Assembly (NCBI GenBank): GCA_016715505.1
Contig: JADJZY010000012.1
Coordinates: 45,742-109,741 of the forward strand
DNA: 64,000 nt
Direction of reading: 5' to 3'
Source: Bacteroidota bacterium
GTDB lineage: Bacteria; Bacteroidota; Bacteroidia; Chitinophagales; Chitinophagaceae
Shown here: positions 1 to 8,545 of the stretch, piece by piece
Numbering within the stretch: position 1 is the stretch's first letter
How the letters are laid out: every line of letters begins with the position of its first letter
The notes under the pieces: model-generated
Database searches by the model: none
What the model was told of the DNA's origin: nothing
The model's input: only the letters and a program-made list of their open reading frames with translations
Translations under genes and position numbers: made by a program

Positions 1-2
1 TT

Positions 3-446
3 GGAATTCCCATTGTAGCTTTATTACAAGGCTTGGTGGGCATGATTGGGTATTGGATGTTCGGTGTACACGAATTTATTCTCATGGGTTTACTCACCGC
101 TGTTTGTTCAGTGGTGCCTTTGGTGGGCTCCATGCTGGTTTACGTACCGCTCATGATTTATCAAATGGCGATTGGGTTTGAGTGGCAAGGTATTGCTATC
201 GGTCTTTGGGGCTTCATTCTCATCGGTTCCATTGACAATGTCGCAAGGTTTATGTTGCAAAAACGCATGGCCAATGTACATCCGCTGATTACCTTGTTCG
301 GTGTTTTTATCGGAATTAATTTAATCGGATTTTTAGGAATCATTTTTGGCCCATTACTCCTTTCGATGTTTGTGCTGCTGGTGAAAATTTACATCGATGA
401 ATTTGGTAAAGCAGATGCTGATCAATTGCCTCCAGTTTCATCATAA
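3..446 (+). CDS. AI-2E family transporter, C-terminal part (5' end outside window)
   Basis: The frame is open to the window edge, so only about the last 147 residues are present. They hold four hydrophobic segments and the family's final signature: a TAVCSVVPLVGSMLVYVP segment, then IGSIDNVARF, then HPLITLFGVFIGINLIGFLGIIFGPLL. This is the C-terminal half of AI-2E/PerM (PF01594) inner-membrane proteins. The family is named for autoinducer-2 export, but members also include sodium-proton antiporters, so the substrate is not determined. No partner gene follows on this strand. Confidence 0.88.
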   Translation, partial: GIPIVALLQGLVGMIGYWMFGVHEFILMGLLTAVCSVVPLVGSMLVYVPLMIYQMAIGFEWQGIAIGLWGFILIGSIDNVARFMLQKRMANVHPLITLFGVFIGINLIGFLGIIFGPLLLSMFVLLVKIYIDEFGKADADQLPPVSS

Positions 447-486
447 TTTGGGGGCCTGCCGCCTTCAGTATATTCTTTTTGTTGAG

Positions 487-575
487 TTGGGCGTATTCGG
501 CGGCACCTGGCTGTCCGCGGTACTCCTCACTCCTGCGTCGTTGCGGGGTACCTGGCTACCATCCCTGGCCCGTCT
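487..575. repeat. GC-rich palindromic intergenic repeat
   Basis: The block is much richer in G and C than its surroundings and contains GGCTGTCCGCGGTAC and GCTACCATCCCTGGCC, with GTACC and AGCCAGG elements in both orientations. The GCTGTCCGC...CTACCATCCCT arrangement matches a widespread Bacteroidota intergenic repeat that I recognise from memory. Function is unknown. The recognition is by eye and not tested. Confidence 0.45.
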
Positions 576-630
576 GTACCCAATCATTGGAATACAAATT
601 CTTGCCAATCCTTCAAATGAGCGAATATTG

Positions 631-700
631 AACCCAAATTTTGCAGTTGGACCCAGCCAACGACAAAAACGAATCAAAAATCAAATACTTCGGCTTATTG
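631..700 (+). repeat. Dispersed intergenic repeat, copy 1
   Basis: It starts AACCCAAATTTTGCAGTTGG and continues through CCCAGCCAAC and AAAAACGAATC to CTTCGGCTTAT. Related copies lie at 40190-40238 (reverse strand; 28 bases with about 2 differences over the core) and 60377-60449. The first 18 bases also form the ends of the palindromic element at 21875-22028. All copies are intergenic. Confidence 0.6.
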
Positions 701-963
701 GCCTCAGTAAGATTTTCTAATACCAATTCAAGGATAAGAAGAAACTCAAGAAAACACCATCTAACTTTAGTGAAAAGTAAAACGTAATATCCTCGCAGGG
801 GCATTTTCGGCCTTTGCTCTTTAGGCGTGAATAAAAATTTGAAATCGAGCGTAGACTGCTTCCGGCTGTTCGAAGCCGAAGCCAAAGCGAAGGCAAGTTT
901 CGGAAGTAGGCCGCTCGATGAGAATTTTTTAGCTCAAAGAGTAACAGCCTTGAATTTTTGGCT

Positions 964-991
964 CCACCTTTTGTTTCAAGACAAAAGGTGG
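964..991. terminator. Perfect 11-bp hairpin, possible terminator
   Basis: CCACCTTTTGT (964-974) pairs exactly with ACAAAAGGTGG (981-991) across a 6-base loop. There is no strong T tract after it on either strand, so terminator function is uncertain. It may simply be part of the composite intergenic repeat. Confidence 0.35.
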
Positions 992-1378
992 AAAACAAGT
1001 TTGATAGCAATTTTCTAATTAGGAAAACCTACCTTGAATTTAGTCATCGTGAAATACAAGAGACCTTGAAAAAACTTAATCTGTCAACCAATGGCTTACA
1101 AGGTATTACAGCAAGTTAGAGAGATGTGAATTGTTAGATAGACCAATTCATACAGTTGTTTATACCTGACTGTACGGACGTCTTCTTTGTTTGCGAGGAA
1201 CAAGCATTACAAAGAGTATTTCGGTAATAGGATAGTTGTTTAAACCAAATTTATTGGTCTAACCTGTGCCGATGATGTGGATGTTCATGAGGAACGAAGG
1301 TTACAGCCACACTTTCGGTATTACAAATATCACATTGGCATAATTCGAGGTTGCCAAGCAAATCCTTTACAGGCTTTG

Positions 1379-1410
1379 TTTGCAGTAGCTAAGTGCCTTG
1401 CTACTGCAAA
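1379..1410 (-). terminator. Hairpin downstream of LOG-family gene
   Basis: TTTGCAGTAGC (1379-1389) and GCTACTGCAAA (1400-1410) form a perfect 11-bp stem with a 10-base loop. It lies 12 bases past the stop of the minus-strand gene at 1423-2031, the right place for its terminator, although no clear T run follows. Confidence 0.45.
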
Positions 1411-1422
1411 TTCTCGGTTGAA

Positions 1423-2031
1423 TCACGTATGTTCCTGATCAGGAAGTATTTTCTTCATTTCCTCACTTTGTCCAAGAGCTAGTATTTTGTTTAAAAGTCT
1501 ATCCGGGCTTTCATCATCCATAATCAGGGTTCTGTGTTTGGATTGTATAAATCCTGTTTGTGCCATTTGGTCGACAAACCTTAAAAAATGGGTATAAAAT
1601 CCACCTATATTTAAGAGTCCTATGGGTTTACGATGCAAGCCTAACTGTGCCCAGGTCAACATCTCAAATAATTCATCCATGGTGCCAAATCCACCGGGCA
1701 GTGCAATCACGGCATCACATCGTTCACTCATCACTTGTTTGCGTTCGTGCATGGTTTCGGTAAGGATTAATTCATGTAATCCATCCTGCACAATTTCATA
1801 GGATTTTAAAAACTGCGGGATCACTCCAATCACCCGTCCTCCATGTTCGATACAACTTTTTGAAACAGATCCCATCAATCCGATTCTGGCACCGCCGTAA
1901 ATCAATTCAATATTCTTTTTGGCCAGCATTTGTCCGATATCCCGCGCTGCTTCTCGATATGCTGAGGTATTTCCTTCCGAGGAGCCGCAATAAACGGCTA
2001 TCGATTGAATGGCTTTGATGCTTTTATCCAT
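1423..2031 (-). CDS. LOG-family nucleoside 5'-monophosphate phosphoribohydrolase (TIGR00730)
   Basis: The 202-residue Rossmann-fold protein has the family marks in order: AVYCGSS near residues 12-18, YGGARIGLMG (45-54), the MHERK segment (94-98) and the nucleotide-binding PGGFGTMDE loop (112-120). LOG proteins hydrolyse cytokinin riboside monophosphates or other nucleoside monophosphates to base plus ribose-5-phosphate. In bacteria without plant hosts, nucleotide salvage or clean-up is more likely. The ATG start lies just past the stop of the upstream aminotransferase (3-base gap), so the two are probably co-transcribed. Confidence 0.92.
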   Translation of the reverse strand: MDKSIKAIQSIAVYCGSSEGNTSAYREAARDIGQMLAKKNIELIYGGARIGLMGSVSKSCIEHGGRVIGVIPQFLKSYEIVQDGLHELILTETMHERKQVMSERCDAVIALPGGFGTMDELFEMLTWAQLGLHRKPIGLLNIGGFYTHFLRFVDQMAQTGFIQSKHRTLIMDDESPDRLLNKILALGQSEEMKKILPDQEHT

Positions 2032-2034
2032 GTA

Positions 2035-3294
2035 TCAATGGCTTAATTCCAATAAGGCATTCTCAAGCTGCTCAAACATGGCCGGCAACTGATTTAAATC
2101 GCATGTTCCCACGCTGAGTCGGAACCAATCAGATTCCTGGTCAGCACCAAATGCTGCAAAGGGTACAATCGCCAGAGATGCTCTGCTCAAAAGAAAATCG
2201 GCAATATCCGCGGTTTTTTCTATTTTTTTATTTCCATGATACCAGCCCTTTAAATTAAATCGAACCGTTAAATACATCGCTGCTTTCGGACTAATCGTTT
2301 CAATGGGAAATCCTTTCAAGCGTAATGCTTCCAGTCCTTCAAAAACCTTTTTTAAGCGTAATTCTATACCTTCACGAATGCCATCCAACGCCATTTGTAC
2401 CTGATTAGGGTCTCCCATAAATTGGGCAGTGCCGAATTGTTCGGCCATCGGACTCCAGGCGCCAATATGGCTTAAAATGCCTTTCATTTTATCAATGATT
2501 ATTTGCGGTCCAAATGCCCAGCCTACCCGCACTCCGGTTGCGCAAAACGACTTGCTGATGCCGTCAATATAGATGGTATAATCTTTTAATTCCGGATATA
2601 AACTCACCGGATCGTAATGTTTATTATCACCATATACCAGGGTCCAGTAGATCTGATCGTAAAGAATATAAAGTGGTTTTTGATGGGGTTCTCGTTTTTT
2701 GTTCTCTGCAATCACAGCTTCGCAAATGGCTTTGAGTTGTTCCTCAGTAAACAAAGTGCCTGTAGGATTTAAAGGCGAACAAAGTGCCAACAAACAAGCC
2801 CGGTCAAAATGGGGGATGAGTTCTTCAGCCAGGGGTAAAAAATTATTCGAAGCAGATGTTTCAATACAACAATGATCACCTGAAACAAAATGGGTATAAT
2901 GATTATTGTTCCATGAAGGAACCGGATAAACTATTTTTTCACCCTGATCGCAAATGGTTCGGTAAGCCGCATAAATGAGCGGACGCCCGCCACCCGAAAT
3001 TAAAAATTGATTGGCATCATAATCCAATCCTTGAAAGGTGTGAATAAAAGATCGGACAGCTTCCCTTAAAGGGGCGATTCCATTGGCCGGCGGATAATTT
3101 GTTCTTTTTGTGCGATAGGCTTCAACAATGGCATCTTCCAATCCTTGAGGAATGGGAAAAATCGCAGGATTAAAATCGCCAATCGTGAAGTTATAAATTG
3201 ATTGTCCCTGACGAATTCTGTCGTTAATTTCGTTTCCTAATTTAATGATTTCAGAAGGTATGAGGGTTTCAGCCAAATGTGAGATGTGTGACAT
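2035..3294 (-). CDS. Pyridoxal-phosphate aminotransferase, class I/II
   Basis: This fold type I enzyme is about 419 residues long. Recognisable parts are the N-terminal YNFTIGDFNP, the NYPPANGIAPLREAV segment, CSPLNPTGT in the middle, YDQIYW, and the Schiff-base lysine in YIDGISKSFCATGVRVGW. The C-terminal arginine region FRLSVG should bind the substrate carboxylate. The amino donor cannot be told by eye; aspartate/aromatic-type aminotransferases are closest. I chose the ATG at 3294 over an upstream TTG (3348), because the extra 18 residues do not look like family sequence. It is paired with the LOG-family gene. Confidence 0.88.
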   Translation of the reverse strand: MSHISHLAETLIPSEIIKLGNEINDRIRQGQSIYNFTIGDFNPAIFPIPQGLEDAIVEAYRTKRTNYPPANGIAPLREAVRSFIHTFQGLDYDANQFLISGGGRPLIYAAYRTICDQGEKIVYPVPSWNNNHYTHFVSGDHCCIETSASNNFLPLAEELIPHFDRACLLALCSPLNPTGTLFTEEQLKAICEAVIAENKKREPHQKPLYILYDQIYWTLVYGDNKHYDPVSLYPELKDYTIYIDGISKSFCATGVRVGWAFGPQIIIDKMKGILSHIGAWSPMAEQFGTAQFMGDPNQVQMALDGIREGIELRLKKVFEGLEALRLKGFPIETISPKAAMYLTVRFNLKGWYHGNKKIEKTADIADFLLSRASLAIVPFAAFGADQESDWFRLSVGTCDLNQLPAMFEQLENALLELSH

Positions 3295-3428
3295 TGTACT
3301 AAATAAATCAATCGGTTTGAAAAATCCTAATAATTTCCTTTTTTTCAAATATTGTTACGCACTGTAAAATGGAATGAAGCATTTTTTCGTTAAATGTGTT
3401 AAAGGTTTTAGAAATTCTTCGCTCAATT

Positions 3429-4334
3429 ATGGAATACAGCCGTTTATTTCTTCAGGCTTCCATGCAATGTAAACACTTGTTCTGGCTCGGAACCATTACC
3501 GCAACTTCATGCTTTAATTTTCCCTCAGAGGCTAATCAAAATCCGGAAATTCAACAAGCAATTTCCAATTCCACGGTTCAACAGAATCTGATTCAACCGG
3601 AAGGACAACAAATGCAGGATCGTTTTCAATGTCCTCCTGATGCTCAGCGACTTCAATCAGATGATCCTTATGTTCGATATCTCAGGCAATTAAAATTGTT
3701 GCCGCACGAGAGTCCGGTACATCTCTTTAATGGCGCATTCAAAAATCGCCAGGATGTGCATGCTGCTGTTTTGGATTTAGATATTGGTGCACGGGATTTG
3801 CAACAATGTGCAGATGCCGTGATGCGTTTAAGAGCTGATTTTTTATATCAACAAAAGAAGTACGAGCAAATTCAATTTCAATTCACCAATGGCTTTATTG
3901 CAAAGTATGAATTTTGGCGCAAAGGACAGGGTATTCAGGTAAAAGGCAATCAATGCACTTGGATACCTTCAACGAGAGCCGGAAGTTCGCAACAGCACTA
4001 TAAAAATTATCTCGAAACCGTTTTTTCATACGCAGGTTCTTTGTCATTGAGCCATCAGCTGAAATCAGTGCCTATTGATCAAATTTTGCCGGGTGATGTT
4101 TTAATCATCGGGGGCAGTCCCGGGCATGCCGTTACGGTGATGGATATAGCCATTCAAAAGAAGACCGGGAAAAAATTTATGTTGCTCGCTCAGAGTTATA
4201 TGCCTGCTCAGCAAATTCATGTGTTAAAGAATTGGGAGGATGAGCGCATATCTCCATGGTTTGAAGTGCCTGAGTCAGGCAAGATTGAAACGCCGGAATA
4301 TACTTTTCAAACAGACAATCTGATGCGATTCTAA
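3429..4334 (+). CDS. DUF4846-domain protein, probable lipoprotein
   Basis: The sequence fits the Bacteroidota DUF4846 family: HLFNGAFKNRQDVHAAVLDLDIG, then DLQQCADAVMRLRADFL, and near the end PGDVLIIGGSPGHAVTVMD and LLAQSYMPAQQIHVL. Its function is unknown. ATG starts are possible at 3429 and 3462. The later one gives MQCKHLFWLGTITATSC, which looks like a lipoprotein signal with the cysteine at residue 17, so export to the envelope is likely. It converges on the outer-membrane protein gene and overlaps it by 4 bases. Confidence 0.82.
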   Translation: MEYSRLFLQASMQCKHLFWLGTITATSCFNFPSEANQNPEIQQAISNSTVQQNLIQPEGQQMQDRFQCPPDAQRLQSDDPYVRYLRQLKLLPHESPVHLFNGAFKNRQDVHAAVLDLDIGARDLQQCADAVMRLRADFLYQQKKYEQIQFQFTNGFIAKYEFWRKGQGIQVKGNQCTWIPSTRAGSSQQHYKNYLETVFSYAGSLSLSHQLKSVPIDQILPGDVLIIGGSPGHAVTVMDIAIQKKTGKKFMLLAQSYMPAQQIHVLKNWEDERISPWFEVPESGKIETPEYTFQTDNLMRF

Positions 4335-6745
4335 AACGGATATCCAATCGCAATATTCCAAACCCCGCTTTTTCGCCAATGTAATTGATCAAAGGACCAG
4401 CCATTATTTTCAAGAATTTGGGGTTGCTTGATGGGATAGCCCAAATCTAAACGGAAAACAAAAAATGAAAAATCCAGGCGTAAGCCCAATCCACTGGACA
4501 AAGCGATATCTTGATATAAATAATTGGTATTGAATTCACCACCGGGGATGTCTTTGTCTTTGTAAAACAACCAAATGTTCCCGGCATCGGCAAAGGCTGC
4601 TCCTTTGATATTGATAGCTCCCGAAAACAACTTCAACAGGTTAAAACGTAGTTCAGAATTGAGTTCAAATTTCAGGTCGCCAGTTCGGTCAATAATGGCT
4701 GTTCCGGTTTTAAAAGTATTACTGATGGATCTGCCCGGCCCCAGGGTTCTCGCGCGCCATCCTCGGTTACTAAAACTGCCCCCCGCTGAATATTGTTTGA
4801 TGTATGGCAATGATCCATTATCACCCATTGGCACACCTACACCAATCATGATCCGGTTGGCCCATAAATATTTTTTATGGTTGGTATAGGTTCTGAAATC
4901 ACCCTCCAATCGAATGTAATTGGCGATCGGAGAAATTTCTCCATTACTCACCTGACGGTACAAATAATTGACCCCTTTTAAAATGGTTCCCGCTTCTTCC
5001 AATCCCAGCTTTAAGGTTTTAAAATCACCCCAGGTATTTTTGATACGACTTTTAAATTCGTAAGCAATATTTTCACCATAAATGATATTGTTCGAAAAGA
5101 TATTTCTTAAATAATCGTTGCTTGCTAATTTTTCACGAAACGCCTGACTGAGCAAATGATCAGGCACACGGGTAACGGTGAGAAATGCCGGGTTGACTCG
5201 CCAATTCTTTAAATCCGTTTCTTTCCAGCTATACCCAAAGCTGCCCGAAATATTATTAATCGTATAAGCCTGTAAACGGTTGATGAGGGTATAGTTGAGT
5301 CCGATAATTGTAAAGGGGCGATTTTTTTTATTTAATTTCTGCCCAGAAAAGGGAATGATGAATTTGGGTAAGGTTAAGTTGGCCGTTATACTAAAATTAT
5401 TTCCCGAGCGATAAAATTCTTTAGTACCGGTTAACAGGAATCGTTTGGAATTCTGTAGAAAAAGCAGCCGTACTGAAAGTTGGTTGGCCCCAAAGAATAA
5501 ATTTTTATTGCGATAAGTCAAGCTGCCGCCTAAGCCTAGGAAGTAGTCACCATCACTGGTAGAAATATCACCCCGTATTTCCGAATCCATTTTAGCAGCG
5601 GTATTCAGAGATATTTTGGCAATGAGTTTTCCGGGAATTTCGGTGTCCTTTTCGAAAGTAATATTGACAAACTGGAATAAACCGAGCTGGTTGAGACGAT
5701 TGATTGTGGCTTCAATATTTTTCGGGTTATAAACGTCTCCTTTTTTGAAAAAGATATTTCTACTAATAACTTTTCGATTCACTGGTAGGGTATGATATCG
5801 AAATGTAAAATCATCCAATTCAGTCTCGATCATTTCCCGGTTTTTGGATTGGAATTTATTTTCATTCAGGTCTTTAATCTCAATGACTACTTTTTTAATG
5901 GTATAGATTTTTGAATAATTGCTATCGCGGGTAGGTTTAATTTCAATGGTCACATCCACAAATTCTTTGTTGTTGGTGCTGTCCTGTCCTAGAATTCGAC
6001 TTTCTGAAAAAGGATCATCCAGTAATTGTAACAATTCCTTTTTATTGGATGTGTCAATCATGAAGGAAACATTATCCGATTTAAAATCAAAAAAACCTAC
6101 GTTTCGGATATTGCGGTAAATACGTTCTCTTTCAAAGCCACATTTAAAATAGGTAAAGAGTTCTCCATGTTGTATAAAACTGTTTGACAATCCGCTTTCT
6201 ACAAAATATTTTAAATTACGGTCAGGGCATTGTACTTGTATTTTTCCGATTTGATAAGTTTTTCCGCAATAAATATCGTAGATCACTTTCGCACTTCGGT
6301 CATTTTTACCTTTCACCATTTTGGCTTGTACATCGGCATAGAAATAACCCTGGTTAATCATATATTGCCGAATTCGCTGTCTGGATATGTCGATGGCGTT
6401 GGTATCTAAAAGAACCGGCTTTTCAACTTTTCGTTTCAGGATTTTTTTGTTCAGACTATCTTTGATGAATTGTTGGTAGTTATTGTTGTATTTCCACAAT
6501 TTATATTTCGGAAGTGCATCCACATCAAAAAGATGGGTATTGGGTTGTTGTGTAATGAGTGATAAAGCCGCACTTTGTAACTCTCCCTTGAATTTAATGG
6601 GTTTGTCTGTATGTATGTTAACCTGATTTTGTACAAGTAATGTTTGATTTTGAGTCAGGTGTTTGGTATAATTGCAGGAATTGAAAAAAAGAAGGAGTAA
6701 TCCCAGAAGTCCAAATAAATATTTTGGGATACCTATCTTTTTCAC
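4331..6745 (-). CDS. TamL/BamA-family outer-membrane protein (POTRA plus 16-strand barrel), lipoprotein form
   Basis: The protein has 804 residues. A lipoprotein signal ends in FFNSC (about residue 24). POTRA-like repeats fill the first half (for example IRQYMINQGYFYADVQAK and INRLNQLGLFQFVNITF), and a surface-antigen/D15 beta-barrel forms the second half. The barrel contains YSAGGSFSNRGWRARTLGPG and an end in the aromatic-ending style (WNIAIGYPF). The family inserts or translocates outer-membrane proteins, and Bacteroidota have lipid-anchored TamA-like versions called TamL. The start codon is GTG at 6745; an adjacent TamB-like partner is not seen here. It diverges from the TrmH gene with a 20-base gap. 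Confidence 0.88.
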   Translation of the reverse strand: MKKIGIPKYLFGLLGLLLLFFNSCNYTKHLTQNQTLLVQNQVNIHTDKPIKFKGELQSAALSLITQQPNTHLFDVDALPKYKLWKYNNNYQQFIKDSLNKKILKRKVEKPVLLDTNAIDISRQRIRQYMINQGYFYADVQAKMVKGKNDRSAKVIYDIYCGKTYQIGKIQVQCPDRNLKYFVESGLSNSFIQHGELFTYFKCGFERERIYRNIRNVGFFDFKSDNVSFMIDTSNKKELLQLLDDPFSESRILGQDSTNNKEFVDVTIEIKPTRDSNYSKIYTIKKVVIEIKDLNENKFQSKNREMIETELDDFTFRYHTLPVNRKVISRNIFFKKGDVYNPKNIEATINRLNQLGLFQFVNITFEKDTEIPGKLIAKISLNTAAKMDSEIRGDISTSDGDYFLGLGGSLTYRNKNLFFGANQLSVRLLFLQNSKRFLLTGTKEFYRSGNNFSITANLTLPKFIIPFSGQKLNKKNRPFTIIGLNYTLINRLQAYTINNISGSFGYSWKETDLKNWRVNPAFLTVTRVPDHLLSQAFREKLASNDYLRNIFSNNIIYGENIAYEFKSRIKNTWGDFKTLKLGLEEAGTILKGVNYLYRQVSNGEISPIANYIRLEGDFRTYTNHKKYLWANRIMIGVGVPMGDNGSLPYIKQYSAGGSFSNRGWRARTLGPGRSISNTFKTGTAIIDRTGDLKFELNSELRFNLLKLFSGAINIKGAAFADAGNIWLFYKDKDIPGGEFNTNYLYQDIALSSGLGLRLDFSFFVFRLDLGYPIKQPQILENNGWSFDQLHWRKSGVWNIAIGYPF

Positions 6746-6765
6746 TTCTTAACTGATACGATTTA

Positions 6766-7497
6766 ATGATTACTAAGGCGCAAGTTAAACATATTCGTTC
6801 ATTAGACGACAAAAATTACCGCAGGCAGTTCAATGAATTTGTTGTGGAAGGAGAGAAGATGCTCAGCGAAGTTTTGCGTTCCGGTTTTGAAATTTTAATG
6901 ATCTATGCTGTCGATGAGTGGGTTGAAAAATACAAGTCCGAATTGAAGAATAAGCCTTATCAGCTCATACCGTATTTTGAGCTGGAAAAAATATCCCAAT
7001 TTAAAACACCCAACCAGGTACTTGCGGTCGTCAAGATTCCAGTCGCAGCTATTCCATCCAGTTTATCAGGATTGACTTTAATATTGGATGATATTCGTGA
7101 CCCGGGTAATTTGGGCACCATTATTCGCATTGCCGACTGGTTTGGCATTCAAAATGTCATTTGTAGTATTGGCAGTGTAGATGTTTATGGAAGTAAAGTC
7201 ATTCAAGCCACGATGGGAAGCGTTTTTCGGGTAGGGGTTTTCTACACAGATTTAAAGTCATATATTCTTTCTCAGTCCGGAACTCAGGTTATTGGTACCA
7301 GTTTAATGGGAAAAGATATTCGTGAATTCCAATATACCGAACCTGCATTTTTACTGATTGGAAATGAATCAAAGGGATTGAGTCAGGAATTGGAGGCTTT
7401 ATGCAGCGATACGGTTAAAATTCCACAATTGGGCCAAGCCGAAAGTTTGAATGCAGCTGTTGCAACTGGCATCATTTGCCATGCCTTGTTATGCTAA
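6766..7497 (+). CDS. TrmH/SpoU-family RNA 2'-O-methyltransferase
   Basis: At 243 residues this is a complete SPOUT enzyme. An N-terminal substrate-binding part (FVVEGEKMLSEVL) precedes the catalytic domain. Motif 1 is DDIRDPGNLGT (108-118), motif 2 is LIGNESKGLS, and motif 3 is SLNAAVATGI. These motifs build the trefoil knot that binds S-adenosylmethionine. Members methylate 2'-hydroxyls of rRNA or tRNA; the exact nucleotide cannot be read from sequence. It starts with ATG, is close to and divergent from the TamL-like gene, and is probably monocistronic. Confidence 0.92.
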   Translation: MITKAQVKHIRSLDDKNYRRQFNEFVVEGEKMLSEVLRSGFEILMIYAVDEWVEKYKSELKNKPYQLIPYFELEKISQFKTPNQVLAVVKIPVAAIPSSLSGLTLILDDIRDPGNLGTIIRIADWFGIQNVICSIGSVDVYGSKVIQATMGSVFRVGVFYTDLKSYILSQSGTQVIGTSLMGKDIREFQYTEPAFLLIGNESKGLSQELEALCSDTVKIPQLGQAESLNAAVATGIICHALLC

Positions 7498-7613
7498 AGT
7501 TATTCTATATTTGATGGCTAAACTATTTTTTAAACAATTGGGTCTGAGGCAGGTAATCTCTGAAATGAATTTACAGAGATGCGTTTTATTCAGAAACAAT
7601 TAAATTTAAAGAG

Positions 7614-8407
7614 ATGAAAAAATTATTCTTATTTCTAAGCATTCTACTCATTCAATTATCTGCATTGGCAGGTTGGAACAGGTCCATGTTGCGAATTCGC
7701 GAAGATCGCGGTCGTACGATTTCAGTCAGTGTTGATGGACGACGTTATCAAAAATGGCCAGAACACTTACAGTAGGTGATTTGCCGGCTGGGTCACATAT
7801 GATTAAAATATTCCGATATAATAGCAATGGACATGGATACAACAGAGGTGTCTTGATTTATCAGGGCCGTATTGATATGAAACCAGGTCGTATATATTAT
7901 GCAACGGTATTTAATAATGGAATTGATGTTGAAGAAAATTGTTGCATTGATGACTATGGACATTGGAACAACAACGACCGTTGGGATGATTGGGATTCGG
8001 AAAATGATTGCTGGAATAACAACCACAATTGGGATCCTAAACCTTATCGCGATCCGGAACCATGGCAAAATCCAAATGATCATTTCGAAGAAAATACATG
8101 GAATGCTTACGGCAATGCAATGAGTACCGGTAGATATCAGCAATTGATTGACCAAATTCGTAAAGCCAGTTTTGAATCATCCAAAGTAAGTGTGGCGAAT
8201 ACAGGTTTACGAAATAATCGGGTGACCGTTCAGCAATTGATTGGTATCCTTCAGGAATTTTCCTTTGAAAGCACGAAATTGGATTTTGCGAAGAAAAATT
8301 ACAGAACTGTCACTGATAAACGCAATTTCTTCCTCATCAATGATGTATTTACTTTCCAAAGCAGTAAAGATGACTTGAATGAATTTATTCAGCAAAATGA
8401 ACGATAG
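7614..8407 (+). CDS. DUF4476-domain secreted protein, frame broken near 7750
   Basis: The first frame starts at ATG 7614 with a signal peptide (MKKLFLFLSILLIQLSALAG) and stops after 52 codons. The second frame carries the rest up to 8407. The join is at an A run of five (7750-7754): one more A gives RRYQKMARTLTVGDLPAGSH in a single frame. The middle of the protein is rich in Asn, Asp and Trp (roughly 7960-8110). The C-terminal 95 residues match DUF4476 (IRKASFESSKVSV ... FSFESTKLDFAKK). The role is unknown and the location is periplasm or surface. I consider the break a sequencing error. Confidence 0.75.
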
Positions 8408-8490
8408 TTGGGCTGGTTAAATCATGCACAATATAAAAGTCAGGGGCTCTTTTTAGAAGTTTCTTTGATCGCTTAAAATACAAATGACCG

Positions 8491-8528
8491 AACACAAAAA
8501 ATCCCGCAGCAGCGGGATTTTTTGTGTT
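8491..8528. terminator. Strong bidirectional terminator
   Basis: A perfect 17-bp stem runs from AACACAAAAAATCCCGC (8491-8507) to GCGGGATTTTTTGTGTT (8512-8528) with an AGCA loop. Runs of A before and T after make it work in both directions. It serves the DUF4476 gene on the plus strand and sucC on the minus strand. Confidence 0.9.
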
Positions 8529-8545
8529 TAATAAAGATTATTTAT

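Larger units (their letters stand above)
447..1422. other. Gene-poor intergenic stretch with inverted repeats
   Basis: No convincing gene lies in this 976-base gap between converging transcripts. The open frames at 397-720, 717-1010 and 827-1018 lack start signals and domain content and run through hairpin DNA. Visible structures are a GC-rich palindromic block near 487-575, a dispersed repeat at 631-700, and perfect inverted repeats at 964-991 and 1379-1410, listed separately. The 780-991 part looks like composite intergenic sequence seen in other Bacteroidota, from memory only. Confidence 0.6.

Noticed and set aside
717..1010. 97-codon minus-strand frame in the first intergenic gap
   Set aside because: It is a composition-driven frame through the hairpin at 964-991 and unrelated segments. 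No start signal or domain is present.
1260..1380. Minus-strand reading with CQCDICNT and a His-rich end, possible zinc-binding peptide
   Set aside because: A stop lies only two codons upstream of the visible segment and no start codon is convincing. About 40 codons in repeat-rich DNA are not enough.
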